Positions 1-7,517 are shown, counted from the stretch's first letter. The stretch is DNA of 13,556 bases from an uncultured Alphaproteobacteria bacterium (GCA_903928755.1 CAIYSH010000383.1:1-13556), one strand, 5' to 3'. Made by a program: numbers and translations. The notes: a model not told the origin generated them from the letters alone.

Positions 1-12
1 CATGATCTCGAC

Positions 13-312
13 ATGAACCTTGCAGACACTGTGCGTGCCATCTTCGCCCTTGCCCTGACCCTCGGCCTGGTGGGCCTGGCCTCGGTTGCGCTGCGAAGGT
101 TCGGGCCAGACGCCATCGCACAGCTGATTCCCAAGGGTAAACTCCGGCGACTGGCGGTGGTTGAGACCCTGATCCTCGACCCTGCACGCCGACTGGTTCT
201 GATATCCTGCGACGGGGAGGAGCAGCTGTTGCTGCTGGGCGAAGGCCAGAGCCTGAAGGCCGTTGCCACTCCGGCGATCACCCAGATCACAAAGGCAAAC
301 TTCGATGCTTAG
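13..312 (+). CDS. fliO: Flagellar biosynthesis protein FliO
   Basis: FliO is a small inner-membrane protein that helps assemble the FliP5 core of the flagellar type III export gate. The 99-residue product has one hydrophobic segment near residues 7-28, followed by a basic stretch (KGKLRRLAVVETLILDPARR, residues 41-60) and a small beta-rich cytoplasmic domain with the LVLISCDGEEQLLLLGEG pattern, which is typical of FliO. Its 3' end overlaps fliP by 8 bp, and fliP as neighbour is the strongest support for the name because FliO sequences are poorly conserved. The start ATG lies in ATGA (13-16); a reading frame entering from the window edge would stop at TGA 14-16, so an upstream gene may be coupled here, but only 12 bases are visible. 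What is inferred is the exact role; the fold and context are seen. Confidence 0.85.
   Translation: MNLADTVRAIFALALTLGLVGLASVALRRFGPDAIAQLIPKGKLRRLAVVETLILDPARRLVLISCDGEEQLLLLGEGQSLKAVATPAITQITKANFDA
291..295 (+). promoter_or_regulatory. Ribosome binding site deciding the fliP start
   Basis: AAAGG lies 9 nt before ATG 305. The other in-frame candidate, TTG at 263, would add 14 residues (Arg/Ser/Gln-rich, within fliO) before the signal peptide and has no comparable site, so ATG 305 is preferred. Confidence 0.55.
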
Positions 313-1111
313 CCGCCTGCGCGCCATAGTGCACCCGGTGACCGGATCCTGGCATCCAGACGATCTGCGGCGGGCGTTCGCCTATGCCCTGATCGCCACC
401 CTGGTGGGAATGGCCCTGCCCGTTCCGGCCATTGCCCAGGCCGTAAACATCAATCTGGGCTCGGGTGCGGGACTGACGGACCGGGTCGTTCAGCTGATCG
501 GTCTGTTGACCGTCCTGTCCCTGGCGCCGTCCATCGTGATCATGACCACGGCATTTGTCCGGATCGTGGTCGTCCTGTCCCTGTTGCGGACGGCCCTGGG
601 TGTGCAGCAGAGCCCGCCCAACTCGGTCATCATCAGCCTGGCCCTGTTCCTGACCGCCATTGTCATGGGCCCCACCCTGCAGACCTCCTACAATCAGGGG
701 ATCAAGCCCCTGCTGGACCACCAGATGGAATTGCCCCAGGCCTTTACGGCTGCCGGTGCGCCGGTAAAGACCTTCATGCTGGCCCAGGTCGACCGGGAGG
801 ACCTGGCGCTTTTCGTCCGGCTGTCCAAGGTGCCCAAACCCAAAACCGTGCAGGAACTGCCCCTGCAGGTGGTCACGCCGGCCTTCATGATTTCCGAGTT
901 GAAGCGGGCCTTCGAGATCGGTTTCCTGCTGTTCATCCCCTTCCTGGTCATCGATCTGGTGGTGGCCAGTGTCCTGATGAGCATGGGCATGATGATGCTG
1001 CCCCCGGTGACCATATCCCTGCCCTTCAAACTGATCTTTTTCGTCCTTGTGGATGGCTGGCGACTGGTGGCAGGAAGCCTGGTGGAAAGCTTCCACGTCG
1101 CGACCCGCTAG
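305..1111 (+). CDS. fliP: Flagellar export gate protein FliP
   Basis: FliP forms the pentameric core of the flagellar type III export gate in the inner membrane inside the MS ring. The 268-residue product starts with a cleavable signal sequence, as is known for FliP (hydrophobic residues about 24-43, likely cleavage near the PAIAQA sequence at 41-46). It then shows the family pattern: a helix at 62-90, the conserved loop LLRTALGVQQSPPNSV (93-108), a second helix at about 107-122, a periplasmic region ending in LPLQVVTPAFMISELKRAF (185-203), and two closing helices (about 205-232 and 240-258) with MGMMMLPP between them. ATG 305 is chosen over TTG 263 because of the AAAGG site. It overlaps the fliO stop and ends 80 bp before the convergent TPR gene. 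FliQ, FliR and FlhB are not in the window. Confidence 0.97.
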   Translation: MLSRLRAIVHPVTGSWHPDDLRRAFAYALIATLVGMALPVPAIAQAVNINLGSGAGLTDRVVQLIGLLTVLSLAPSIVIMTTAFVRIVVVLSLLRTALGVQQSPPNSVIISLALFLTAIVMGPTLQTSYNQGIKPLLDHQMELPQAFTAAGAPVKTFMLAQVDREDLALFVRLSKVPKPKTVQELPLQVVTPAFMISELKRAFEIGFLLFIPFLVIDLVVASVLMSMGMMMLPPVTISLPFKLIFFVLVDGWRLVAGSLVESFHVATR

Positions 1112-1145
1112 GTCATTTTCCGATCCCGCGACGGATTGCGGTCAG

Positions 1146-1165
1146 CGGGGTCCTGCACGGCCCCG
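1146..1165. terminator. Possible hairpin between convergent fliP and TPR genes
   Basis: A 7 bp stem (CGGGGTC / GGCCCCG, one G-U pair) with a 6 nt loop sits in the 80 bp gap between two converging genes, where a terminator working on both strands would be expected. There is no T tract on either side, so it is not a clear intrinsic terminator, and GC-rich DNA forms such stems by chance. Confidence 0.3.
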
Positions 1166-1191
1166 GCCCTGCTCACACCGGCAATCGAACG

Positions 1192-4164
1192 CTAACCCTT
1201 GGCCGGTTTAGCGACTGCTGCCTGGGCCTGTTTCTGCGGTGCAGGGGCGGCAGCCTGACGGGTGACCGGGCCCACGGGCGCCGGAGCCTCTCTGAACCGG
1301 ACCTTCATCTTGCCGACCCAACCCGTAAAGGCCTCATTGTCGGCGGTGATCCTGCCAAAATCCGAGGCGCTGAGCTGGCCTTCTGTAATGCCGGACAGGG
1401 CAACCTTCATGGCTTCAGGATTGTGGGCCTTGTCGATGAAGGGGGTATAGCGACCGCGCAGACGGGCCAGGGCCGCATCATCGCCCGCCAGGCTGTAGGC
1501 AACGCCTGCCCGCAGGACCTTTCCCTCATCCTCGGAGGACAGGGCTTCAGGGCGCTTGTAGCGGTCGCCCAGGCTCTTTTCGAAATTGAACCCGGCAAGG
1601 GGCCAGTTCTTCTGCTTCCAGGTCATCTCGTTACGGAGATCCTGCCCCTCGGACGAGGTATCCCGTTCAAGCACTTCAAGGCCGGCATCCATCCGCCCGA
1701 GATTCAGCAGGGCCCGGGCCTCTGCCAGGCGACGCTGGGCATTGAGCCCGGCCGGAAGGATCGTGGTCCGGGAATTGTTGATGGCCTCCAGCGCGGCCTC
1801 CGGCTTCTTGTCCATCAGGTAGACCACGGCAAGATCTGTGGCCACCTGCGCCCGGGGAACGCCATCCAGCCGGTTTTCGGATTGATACTTCAGCAGTTCG
1901 GCGGCCTGATCCAGCAGGTCAACATCCACCAGGCGCCGGACCTGCTTTCGCACCATCAGGTCGCCATCCGGCCCCAGCGGCGTCAGTTCCTTGAAGTCCA
2001 TGAAGAGGGCCAAAGCCTGGATCGGCTCCAGACCATCGGCCCGGCCGTCCAGGAACAGGTCCTTGAAGGCGGCGCTCAGGTCCGCCTGCAACTGGCGGGC
2101 TGTGGGCAGGTCAGGCAGACGGTTCCCGGCTGACCGCAAGGCCTCCAGCGCCTCACGGTAGCGCCCCTGATTGAGATAGAGTTGTCCGAGGGCGCGTATG
2201 GACTCAAGCTCGGTCGCATCACCCCGCCAGCGGTATCTCAGACCACCGAACACCTCTGCGGCCTGTGCCGCAGTGATCTTGCCCATGTCCAGCCGGATTT
2301 TGGTTGCGTGCAGCAGGGCTGGAGCCGAAAGGGATTCCACAGGTGCCCCGGTGACCGCCAGATAGATGCGCAGGGCCAGGTCGGGACGACCGGACATTTC
2401 GACAAAACGCGCTTCAACAAGCCGTGTTGCCAGCTCTTCCAGGGGCGCAGTCCTGTCGCTGAGGGCCAGGCGCACAGAGCGGCCGGCAGCCTCAATGTCA
2501 CCCAGCTCCAGGGCAGCCTGGGCATCAGACCTGGCAAAGCGGGCCTTCCACTTGGGTGAAAATTCGGAAAAGGCTTCAGCCCCGGCCGCGAACTGGGTCC
2601 GGACATCTGTCCATTGGGCCAGTTGGGCGGCAGCATAGGACCTCCAGAGGGCGGCAGCCGGCTCATCCGCAAGAATGGGCACACCAAGGTCCACCTGGGC
2701 CTCCTTGTAGCGCCGGGCCATGATCTTGGCGATGCCCCGCAGAACGCGAAACTCTGCATCGTCAGAGATCTGGCCATTCGTCCTGGCGGCATCGTTCAGG
2801 ACCCCGATCGCTTCGAAGGACAGCTCATTGCCGATCAGGAATCGGGCAAGGGCATAGCGGGCCGCTGTCGGCGCTTCCTTGCCCTTCTGCCCTTCGACCA
2901 TGGCGGCATTGAGCAGGCTGTTATAGCGCGGCATGAAGCCTTCAGGACCGGTGCGGGTCCATCCGGCCTCGTCAATCAGACCTGGACGACTGGCAGACTG
3001 GGGCGGCCCCAGACTGGCCGTCTGGCTGTCGCGTGCTGCAGAAGACCGGGCAGAAATCGGTGAGAGCACCAGACCGGCCTGCCGACCTATGTGCACAAGA
3101 TCCCCATCGTGAGAGACCGACAGGTCCTCCACATAGGATTCCATGGCTATGCCCTGCACCGACGGGAGGACGGCCATCTGGATGTATTCGTGTCGTGCCG
3201 CAACGCCCTTGGCCGGTCCCAGGGCAGTCACCACTGACAGTTCATCACCAACCACAGGGTCGGTTACCCTGACGGCCCGGGTTGCCCCCGCCAGGGCCGC
3301 CTTCAGGGCCGCCGGCCCCCCGCTGTCATCGCGGACAATGCGGACCTGTGCACCCGACGCCTGAGGCCCTGCCCCAAGGCACAGGGTCCAGATCGAGCCC
3401 TGGACCGACGCATAGAAAGGGGTTGCCGAAGATGTGGTGATCCGGACCGCTGAATAGTCCGCCCCCTTGAAGGCCTGGATATTGGACAGCTGTTTCAGAC
3501 CGCGCGGCATGCGGGAAACATCGATGCTGGCCGAAGAGTCGAACACGATCCAGATGGCCGGCCCACGCCGGAAAACCGCTGCGCCATTGGGATTGGCCCA
3601 GGGAAAGTTCAGCAGGACCTGACCACTCTGCACCCGGGCATCCATCTGGACGACCCCGCCTGACGGCACCGGATCGGGACGGGGCGCAAGGGTTTCCGGA
3701 ACATCCTCGATCCGGGCAACCTTGTCCGGTTCTGCCACCTCAGGCGCCGTGGGCTCTGCGACTACCTTCTGGAACAGATTGACATAGGTCGCCCCGTCCG
3801 CATTTCCGAACTTCGCATCGGCGTCGTCCGTGAGGGTGAGGACAAGCTCGAGCGCACCGCCATCATGCCGGGACTCAGTGGCCTTCAACCAGGGCGGCGG
3901 TGTTACCCGCAGCCGCGTCAGGTCGGGATTTGCGTCACGATTGAACCGCAGGATGAGATTCTGGCCATCCCGGGTGATCCGGGTCTGGGCGCCGCCGGCC
4001 CAGTGAAACTCGATTCGGGTAAAATCTTTGGCGAGACCGACATTGACATCCAGCGCGCCTCTGGGCGTCGGCCGCACGACCGGGACCACCGCCCCGACCG
4101 GAACGGTGGTTGCAGCGATGGCGATCGCCGCGACGCTGGACTGGAGGGCGCGCCTTAGCTTCAT
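1192..4164 (-). CDS. Large exported TPR protein of the fliLM-pflI operon
   Basis: Not a named gene as far as I can tell; a long TPR protein at this spot is, as I recall, also found in Caulobacter. The 990-residue product has a signal peptide (residues 1 to about 25: basic start, Ala/Ile-rich core), so it probably acts in the periplasm. Residues about 40-135 and 178-265 look like two divergent copies of one beta-rich module, each with an F-x-W-A start and an ILRFNRDANPDLTRL / IWIVFDSSASIDVSRM core, reminiscent of AMIN-type domains. A Ser/Pro-rich linker (about 360-395) leads to a helical region of TPR-like repeats from about 430 to 900. The tail is Ala/Gln/Pro/Lys-rich. The gene lies 3 bp after the MotE-like gene and is last in the operon. 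Inference: an envelope partner of the motor or of the MotE-like protein. In Sinorhizobium MotE is a chaperone for periplasmic MotC, which offers a precedent but not proof. Confidence 0.8.
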   Translation of the reverse strand: MKLRRALQSSVAAIAIAATTVPVGAVVPVVRPTPRGALDVNVGLAKDFTRIEFHWAGGAQTRITRDGQNLILRFNRDANPDLTRLRVTPPPWLKATESRHDGGALELVLTLTDDADAKFGNADGATYVNLFQKVVAEPTAPEVAEPDKVARIEDVPETLAPRPDPVPSGGVVQMDARVQSGQVLLNFPWANPNGAAVFRRGPAIWIVFDSSASIDVSRMPRGLKQLSNIQAFKGADYSAVRITTSSATPFYASVQGSIWTLCLGAGPQASGAQVRIVRDDSGGPAALKAALAGATRAVRVTDPVVGDELSVVTALGPAKGVAARHEYIQMAVLPSVQGIAMESYVEDLSVSHDGDLVHIGRQAGLVLSPISARSSAARDSQTASLGPPQSASRPGLIDEAGWTRTGPEGFMPRYNSLLNAAMVEGQKGKEAPTAARYALARFLIGNELSFEAIGVLNDAARTNGQISDDAEFRVLRGIAKIMARRYKEAQVDLGVPILADEPAAALWRSYAAAQLAQWTDVRTQFAAGAEAFSEFSPKWKARFARSDAQAALELGDIEAAGRSVRLALSDRTAPLEELATRLVEARFVEMSGRPDLALRIYLAVTGAPVESLSAPALLHATKIRLDMGKITAAQAAEVFGGLRYRWRGDATELESIRALGQLYLNQGRYREALEALRSAGNRLPDLPTARQLQADLSAAFKDLFLDGRADGLEPIQALALFMDFKELTPLGPDGDLMVRKQVRRLVDVDLLDQAAELLKYQSENRLDGVPRAQVATDLAVVYLMDKKPEAALEAINNSRTTILPAGLNAQRRLAEARALLNLGRMDAGLEVLERDTSSEGQDLRNEMTWKQKNWPLAGFNFEKSLGDRYKRPEALSSEDEGKVLRAGVAYSLAGDDAALARLRGRYTPFIDKAHNPEAMKVALSGITEGQLSASDFGRITADNEAFTGWVGKMKVRFREAPAPVGPVTRQAAAPAPQKQAQAAVAKPAKG

Positions 4165-4167
4165 GAC

Positions 4168-5208
4168 CTAGCCCGGTTTGGATGCCGCAGGTGGAAGGGA
4201 AGGCGGATCGGCGACCTGGACTGAGGCCGGAGCAGGCTTGGATCTGGCCTTGGGACGCGCCTTGGCCTTTGCCTTCGCCTTGGGTTTGGTCCTGGCCTTT
4301 ACCTTTGGTTTTTCCACCGGCTGGGCCGGATCAGGCGAAGCGGCCGGGTCCGGGCTGACCGTGCCAACCTTGGGACCCGGCGCCGGCACCGGTGCCGGCA
4401 CATTGGCTGCCGCAGCAGCGCCGGCCTTGTCCGCCCCGGCAGCCATGGCCCGACTGGCGGCAAACCGGTGCGCCAGGGCCTCGGTCAGTTTCTTGGCTTC
4501 CGCCGGCGGCATCTGGGCCAGAACGGCGGACAGGGACTTTTCCTTCATCTTCGCGGCAATCGGCAACCGCACGGAATCGTCCAGCAGGACCATGCGCGGG
4601 GCAGCGTCCTTGGGCTTCATCGCTTCGAAGACCTTGACCATGCGATCGACTTCAGCCTGCGCCTTGGCATCAACCTGCCCCATCAGATCCTTGATGTCGG
4701 CCTTCACGGAAGCCAGGGCCTTGAGTTTGGCGTCCACCTTGGCTTCTGCCGCCGCCATCAGGGCCAGCTGGGTGCTGAGGTCGGACTCCCGCCGGTCAAG
4801 CTGACCGCGACGCGCGCCCAGGCTCTGCATGACCTGGAGTTCTGCTGGCGAGAGGCCGGCGGCCTTGGCCAGTTCCGCCGCTGTCGGGGCGCAGATCGCG
4901 GCTGGCCGGGCTGCAGCTGGCGCAGCGGCGGCATCCGTCGCAGCATCTGCTGCGGCAGGCGCGGTGGCAGATCCGGCAGATGCGGGATCGGCAGGGGCAA
5001 GTTCCGTTTCACTTGAAGATTTTGCGGCCGCTTTCCCCGTCGCGATGGCGGCCTTGTCAGATGCCTTGGGTTTAACCGCCTCGGAGGCAAACGCCCTTGC
5101 ACCGGACATCAGGTCAGGCAGGCTCTCTGCGCCTGACAGGGCATTGACCGCCAGAACGCCGACAGCCGCTATGCCGACCAGGGGCAGGATGCGCGGAATG
5201 AGGCTCAT
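4168..5208 (-). CDS. MotE-like coiled-coil protein with MgtE-N-type domain
   Basis: The 346-residue product resembles the MotE family, named for the S. meliloti periplasmic chaperone of the motility protein MotC. It has an N-terminal hydrophobic segment (residues 5-25, signal or anchor), an Ala/Pro-rich spacer (45-105), a single Cys106, a coiled coil (about 120-190), and a helical MgtE-N-like domain at 190-248. That domain carries the recognisable order VKVFEAMKPKDAA, then LDDSVRLPIAAKMKEKSLSAVL, then MPPAEAKKLTEALA. A Pro-rich and then very basic tail follows (PKVKARTKPKAKAKAKARPK at 301-320). This tail is longer and more charged than I expect for MotE. It is not an MgtE transporter, because the CBS and channel domains are absent. 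Its start overlaps the pflI stop by 4 bp (ATGA, 5205-5208), so translation is probably coupled. Role in rotation or in folding the downstream TPR protein is inferred. Confidence 0.75.
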   Translation of the reverse strand: MSLIPRILPLVGIAAVGVLAVNALSGAESLPDLMSGARAFASEAVKPKASDKAAIATGKAAAKSSSETELAPADPASAGSATAPAAADAATDAAAAPAAARPAAICAPTAAELAKAAGLSPAELQVMQSLGARRGQLDRRESDLSTQLALMAAAEAKVDAKLKALASVKADIKDLMGQVDAKAQAEVDRMVKVFEAMKPKDAAPRMVLLDDSVRLPIAAKMKEKSLSAVLAQMPPAEAKKLTEALAHRFAASRAMAAGADKAGAAAAANVPAPVPAPGPKVGTVSPDPAASPDPAQPVEKPKVKARTKPKAKAKAKARPKARSKPAPASVQVADPPSLPPAASKPG

Positions 5209-5768
5209 CGACCACCCGCCGCGACCTTGCCCGACATAAGGTTATCGCGTCCGTCTTCGCCACCGAAAAGCTCATCTTCATAGCCGGGACGCTGACGCGA
5301 TGCCCGTGAGGCTGGCCTGGCTTCAGGCACGGGGGCCGGACGATGCCGTGGCTCACGCGCAGCCGACAACAGGGATCCGAGGCGATGGGCAACCCGCTGG
5401 ACTTCGGCTTCCTCAACCGGGCGTTCAGGGTCCGCGCCAGTGGCGCGGCGCGGCATGGGGACAACTTCACCAGGCACCCGCGCTGCCGGGGCACGCTCGA
5501 CCTGACGCTCCAGCTTCGCCGACAGGGCCCTGGCCTTTTCAATCCGGCTGGACAGAAGATCGACCGCCTCATCCGTAGCCTCCCGCAGGGCAGCAAGCCC
5601 GCGCTCGGCACGGAGAGCTGCGGTGTCGAGCTCGGCCACAGCACGGGCAAAGCCCTCATTGCTCTGCCGCAAGGCGTTCAGTCTGCGGTTAAGGCGGAAA
5701 CCCATCCAGAGCGCTACGACCAACAGGCAAGAGAGGAGGAGGTTCAGACCAATGGCAACGAGACTCAT
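5205..5768 (-). CDS. pflI: Flagellar positioning protein PflI (DUF6468-type)
   Basis: In Caulobacter crescentus, PflI marks the pole where the flagellum forms; its loss leads to misplaced flagella. This 187-residue product has the same plan: one N-terminal membrane helix (residues 4-23), a charged heptad-like helix (25-92, LNRRLNALRQSNEGFARAVA at 26-45 and later ALSAKLERQVERA), and an Arg/Pro-rich low-complexity part (93-165) that ends in an acidic YEDELFGGED patch (163-172). The gene sits directly behind fliM with a 4 bp ATGA overlap (5765-5768), and the MotE-like gene follows with another 4 bp overlap. Name is assigned from architecture and position behind fliM; the sequence is too low in conserved motifs for certainty by eye. 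A different short coiled-coil membrane protein is the alternative. Confidence 0.75.
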   Translation of the reverse strand: MSLVAIGLNLLLSCLLVVALWMGFRLNRRLNALRQSNEGFARAVAELDTAALRAERGLAALREATDEAVDLLSSRIEKARALSAKLERQVERAPAARVPGEVVPMPRRATGADPERPVEEAEVQRVAHRLGSLLSAAREPRHRPAPVPEARPASRASRQRPGYEDELFGGEDGRDNLMSGKVAAGGR

Positions 5769-6823
5769 ATGGACCTCTGCAGATCGGATCGGGTTTTGGG
5801 TGAAAGCGGAGCCTCGACACGGACCGCGATATTGTGATTGCGCCGCCCCATACGACCAAAGGTCAGCGGAATGGTTCCGGCACGCAGCTGAACCAGGCTG
5901 TCGGGAGTGGCATTGAGCATCAGGGTCTCACCGACCTTGAAGTCCAGAACCCGCTTGAGGCTGATCTGCTGCTCATCAAGGACAGCGCGGACATCCATCT
6001 GGGTTGTCCAGATTTCGGTGGCAAGGTGACCTTCCCAGATATTGTCGCGACCGAACTTCTCACCCATGAACTGCTGCAGCAGCATCTTGCGGATGGGCTC
6101 AAGGGTCGCATAGGGCAGCAGAAGTTCTATGCGACCGCCGCGGTCTTCCATGTCGATGCGCAGCTTGACCAGGATGGCGGCATTGGCGGGTCGCGCAATG
6201 GCGGCGAACCTTGGGTTGGTCTCTAGCCGGTCCAGGGTAAAGGTCACCGGCGTCAGGGGCTCAAAGGCTTCGGCCGCATCACCCAGAACCACCTCGACCA
6301 TACGCTGCACCAGCACACGCTCGATCGTCGTATAGGGACGGCCCTCGATCCGCATGGCCGCCGTTCCCCGTCGCCCGCCCAGCAGAACGTCGACAATGGA
6401 ATAGATCAGGTTGGAATCGACCGTAAGCAGCCCGTAGTTTTCCAGCTGCTCAGCCTTGAAAACCGACAGGATTGCCGGCAGCGGAATGGAATTCAGATAA
6501 TCGCCGAACCGGATGGACGAGATGTTGTCCAGGCTGACTTCGACATTGTCACTGGTGAAGTTCCGCAGGGAGGTCGTCATGTGGCGCACAAGGCGGTCAA
6601 AGACGATTTCGAGCATCGGCAGACGCTCGTAGGACACCAGGGCCGAGTTGATGATCGACCTGATCCCCGACCGCTCGGAAGGGTCCTCATCGGAGAGATC
6701 AAAACCGAGAAGGCTGTCGATCTCATCCTGATTGAGGATGCGCTCAGCGCCAAGCAGGGACTCTGACGAACCGTCAGTGCCAAAACCAGCTGGATCTTCG
6801 GGAGGATCTGTTTCGTCAGCCAT
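5765..6823 (-). CDS. fliM: Flagellar motor switch protein FliM
   Basis: FliM is the middle protein of the cytoplasmic C ring; it binds phosphorylated CheY and passes the switch signal to FliG. The 352-residue product shows the N-terminal CheY-binding motif LNQDEIDSLLG (residues 30-40), placed after a 29-residue acidic, Ser/Gly-rich extension that is absent in E. coli FliM, where the motif is at the very start. The middle CheC-like domain (about 60-230) has the FGDYLNSIPLP and LLGGRRG (147-153) family patterns. The C-terminal SpoA domain (about 270-340) holds LKRVLDFKVGETLMLNATPD (289-308) and the FGRMGRRNHNIAVRV stretch (322-336). FliN, its usual partner, is not encoded here. The gap to fliL is 27 bp, and the stop overlaps the pflI start, so the genes are probably cotranscribed from the fliL promoter. 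Confidence 0.97.
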   Translation of the reverse strand: MADETDPPEDPAGFGTDGSSESLLGAERILNQDEIDSLLGFDLSDEDPSERSGIRSIINSALVSYERLPMLEIVFDRLVRHMTTSLRNFTSDNVEVSLDNISSIRFGDYLNSIPLPAILSVFKAEQLENYGLLTVDSNLIYSIVDVLLGGRRGTAAMRIEGRPYTTIERVLVQRMVEVVLGDAAEAFEPLTPVTFTLDRLETNPRFAAIARPANAAILVKLRIDMEDRGGRIELLLPYATLEPIRKMLLQQFMGEKFGRDNIWEGHLATEIWTTQMDVRAVLDEQQISLKRVLDFKVGETLMLNATPDSLVQLRAGTIPLTFGRMGRRNHNIAVRVEAPLSPKTRSDLQRSI

Positions 6824-6850
6824 ATGGGACTTACAACCTAGCCAAGCGGG

Positions 6851-7465
6851 CTAGTTGATCAGCATCTCCTCAATCAGCACGGCGTTCACCTTTGCGGGGG
6901 CGATCACCAGGTTCACCCGACGCATTATCTCTGTTCTAAGTTGATAAGATCCTTGCGAGCCCTGAAGATCTTCAGGGCGCAGCTCACGCAGGAAGGTCTG
7001 GAACATGTCCTGCATCCGCGGCAGGGCCGGCTCCAAGGCCTCGGCCGTTTCCTGATCGGGAACCTCGAGGGTCAACCTCAGCTTCATGAAGGTGGGGCGT
7101 CCGTCAGCTGTCTGCATGTTGACGACGATATTGGGAAGGGTGGCGAACACGACGCCTTCCGGCCCCTCCTTGACGGTGATCAGTGGAGCCTCCTCCTTGC
7201 CCTCACCCTTCTTTTCTCCCTTTTTTTCTTCCTTCTTCTTTCCGTGCTCACCTTTCTTGTCCTTCTCCGCAGCCGCCTCGGGCTTTGGCTTGAGCAGGAA
7301 GAAGGCCGCACCACCACCGCCAAGCGCCAGGACAAGCACGACGGCAGCGATGATGATGATCATCATGGGCGGCTTTTTCTTGCCACCGCCCTCGCCTTCA
7401 GCTTCACCGTTTTCGCCTTCCGGGACTGCGTCCTCGGACTCTTTGGCGTCTTTCTTGCCGGCCAC
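6851..7465 (-). CDS. fliL: Flagellar basal body-associated protein FliL
   Basis: FliL is an inner-membrane protein that surrounds or supports the MotA/MotB stator units. The 204-residue product has a polar, acidic cytoplasmic start (1-32), one membrane helix (33-58, PPMMIIIIAAVVLVLALGGG at its start), a very Lys/Glu/Gly-rich linker (about 64-93), and the periplasmic FliL domain (about 105-204), with FATLPNIVVNMQ and the closing LIEEMLIN pattern seen in the family. The start codon is GTG at 7465-7463, with an AGGGA site (7479-7475) 9 nt upstream. It is first in the fliL-fliM-pflI-motE-like-TPR operon, and its promoter must lie in the divergent region shared with flgF. The highly charged linker is longer than usual for FliL. 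Confidence 0.95.
   Translation of the reverse strand: MAGKKDAKESEDAVPEGENGEAEGEGGGKKKPPMMIIIIAAVVLVLALGGGGAAFFLLKPKPEAAAEKDKKGEHGKKKEEKKGEKKGEGKEEAPLITVKEGPEGVVFATLPNIVVNMQTADGRPTFMKLRLTLEVPDQETAEALEPALPRMQDMFQTFLRELRPEDLQGSQGSYQLRTEIMRRVNLVIAPAKVNAVLIEEMLIN
7192..7267 (-). repeat. Purine-rich low-complexity tract in fliL
   Basis: The plus strand is almost only pyrimidine here (minus strand AAG/GAG/GGA codons), including seven T in a row at 7221-7227. It encodes the Lys/Glu/Gly linker behind the FliL membrane helix. The A7 run on the coding strand is a possible site of slippage, but the frame is intact in this copy. Confidence 0.7.
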
Positions 7466-7511
7466 GTGCGGGTTTCCCTAGAATCCAGTCTCCTACACAT
7501 GCGGTGAACTT

Positions 7512-7517
7512 GGTTAA
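7512..7517 (-). promoter_or_regulatory. Candidate CtrA half-site for the fliL promoter
   Basis: TTAACC reads on the minus strand about 47 nt before the fliL GTG. CtrA sites in Caulobacter are TTAA-N7-TTAA or TTAACC-type half-sites overlapping the -35 region of class II promoters, and fliL belongs to that class there. The second TTAA at N7 is missing (CACC instead), and no convincing -10 could be fixed, so this is a candidate only. Confidence 0.35.

Noticed and set aside
263..304. Upstream TTG start for fliP
   Set aside because: It would put an Arg/Ser/Gln-rich extension before the signal peptide; ATG 305 has a good ribosome site and gives the normal form.
287..1096. Long minus-strand reading frame opposite fliP (269 codons)
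   Set aside because: It is antisense to a clear FliP, its product is His/Gln/Gly-rich without domain pattern, and long antisense frames are common in GC-rich DNA.
1423..2133. Plus-strand frame of 236 codons opposite the TPR gene
   Set aside because: The composition (Gln/Gly/Leu-rich) mirrors the opposite strand's codons; there is no ribosome site or known motif.
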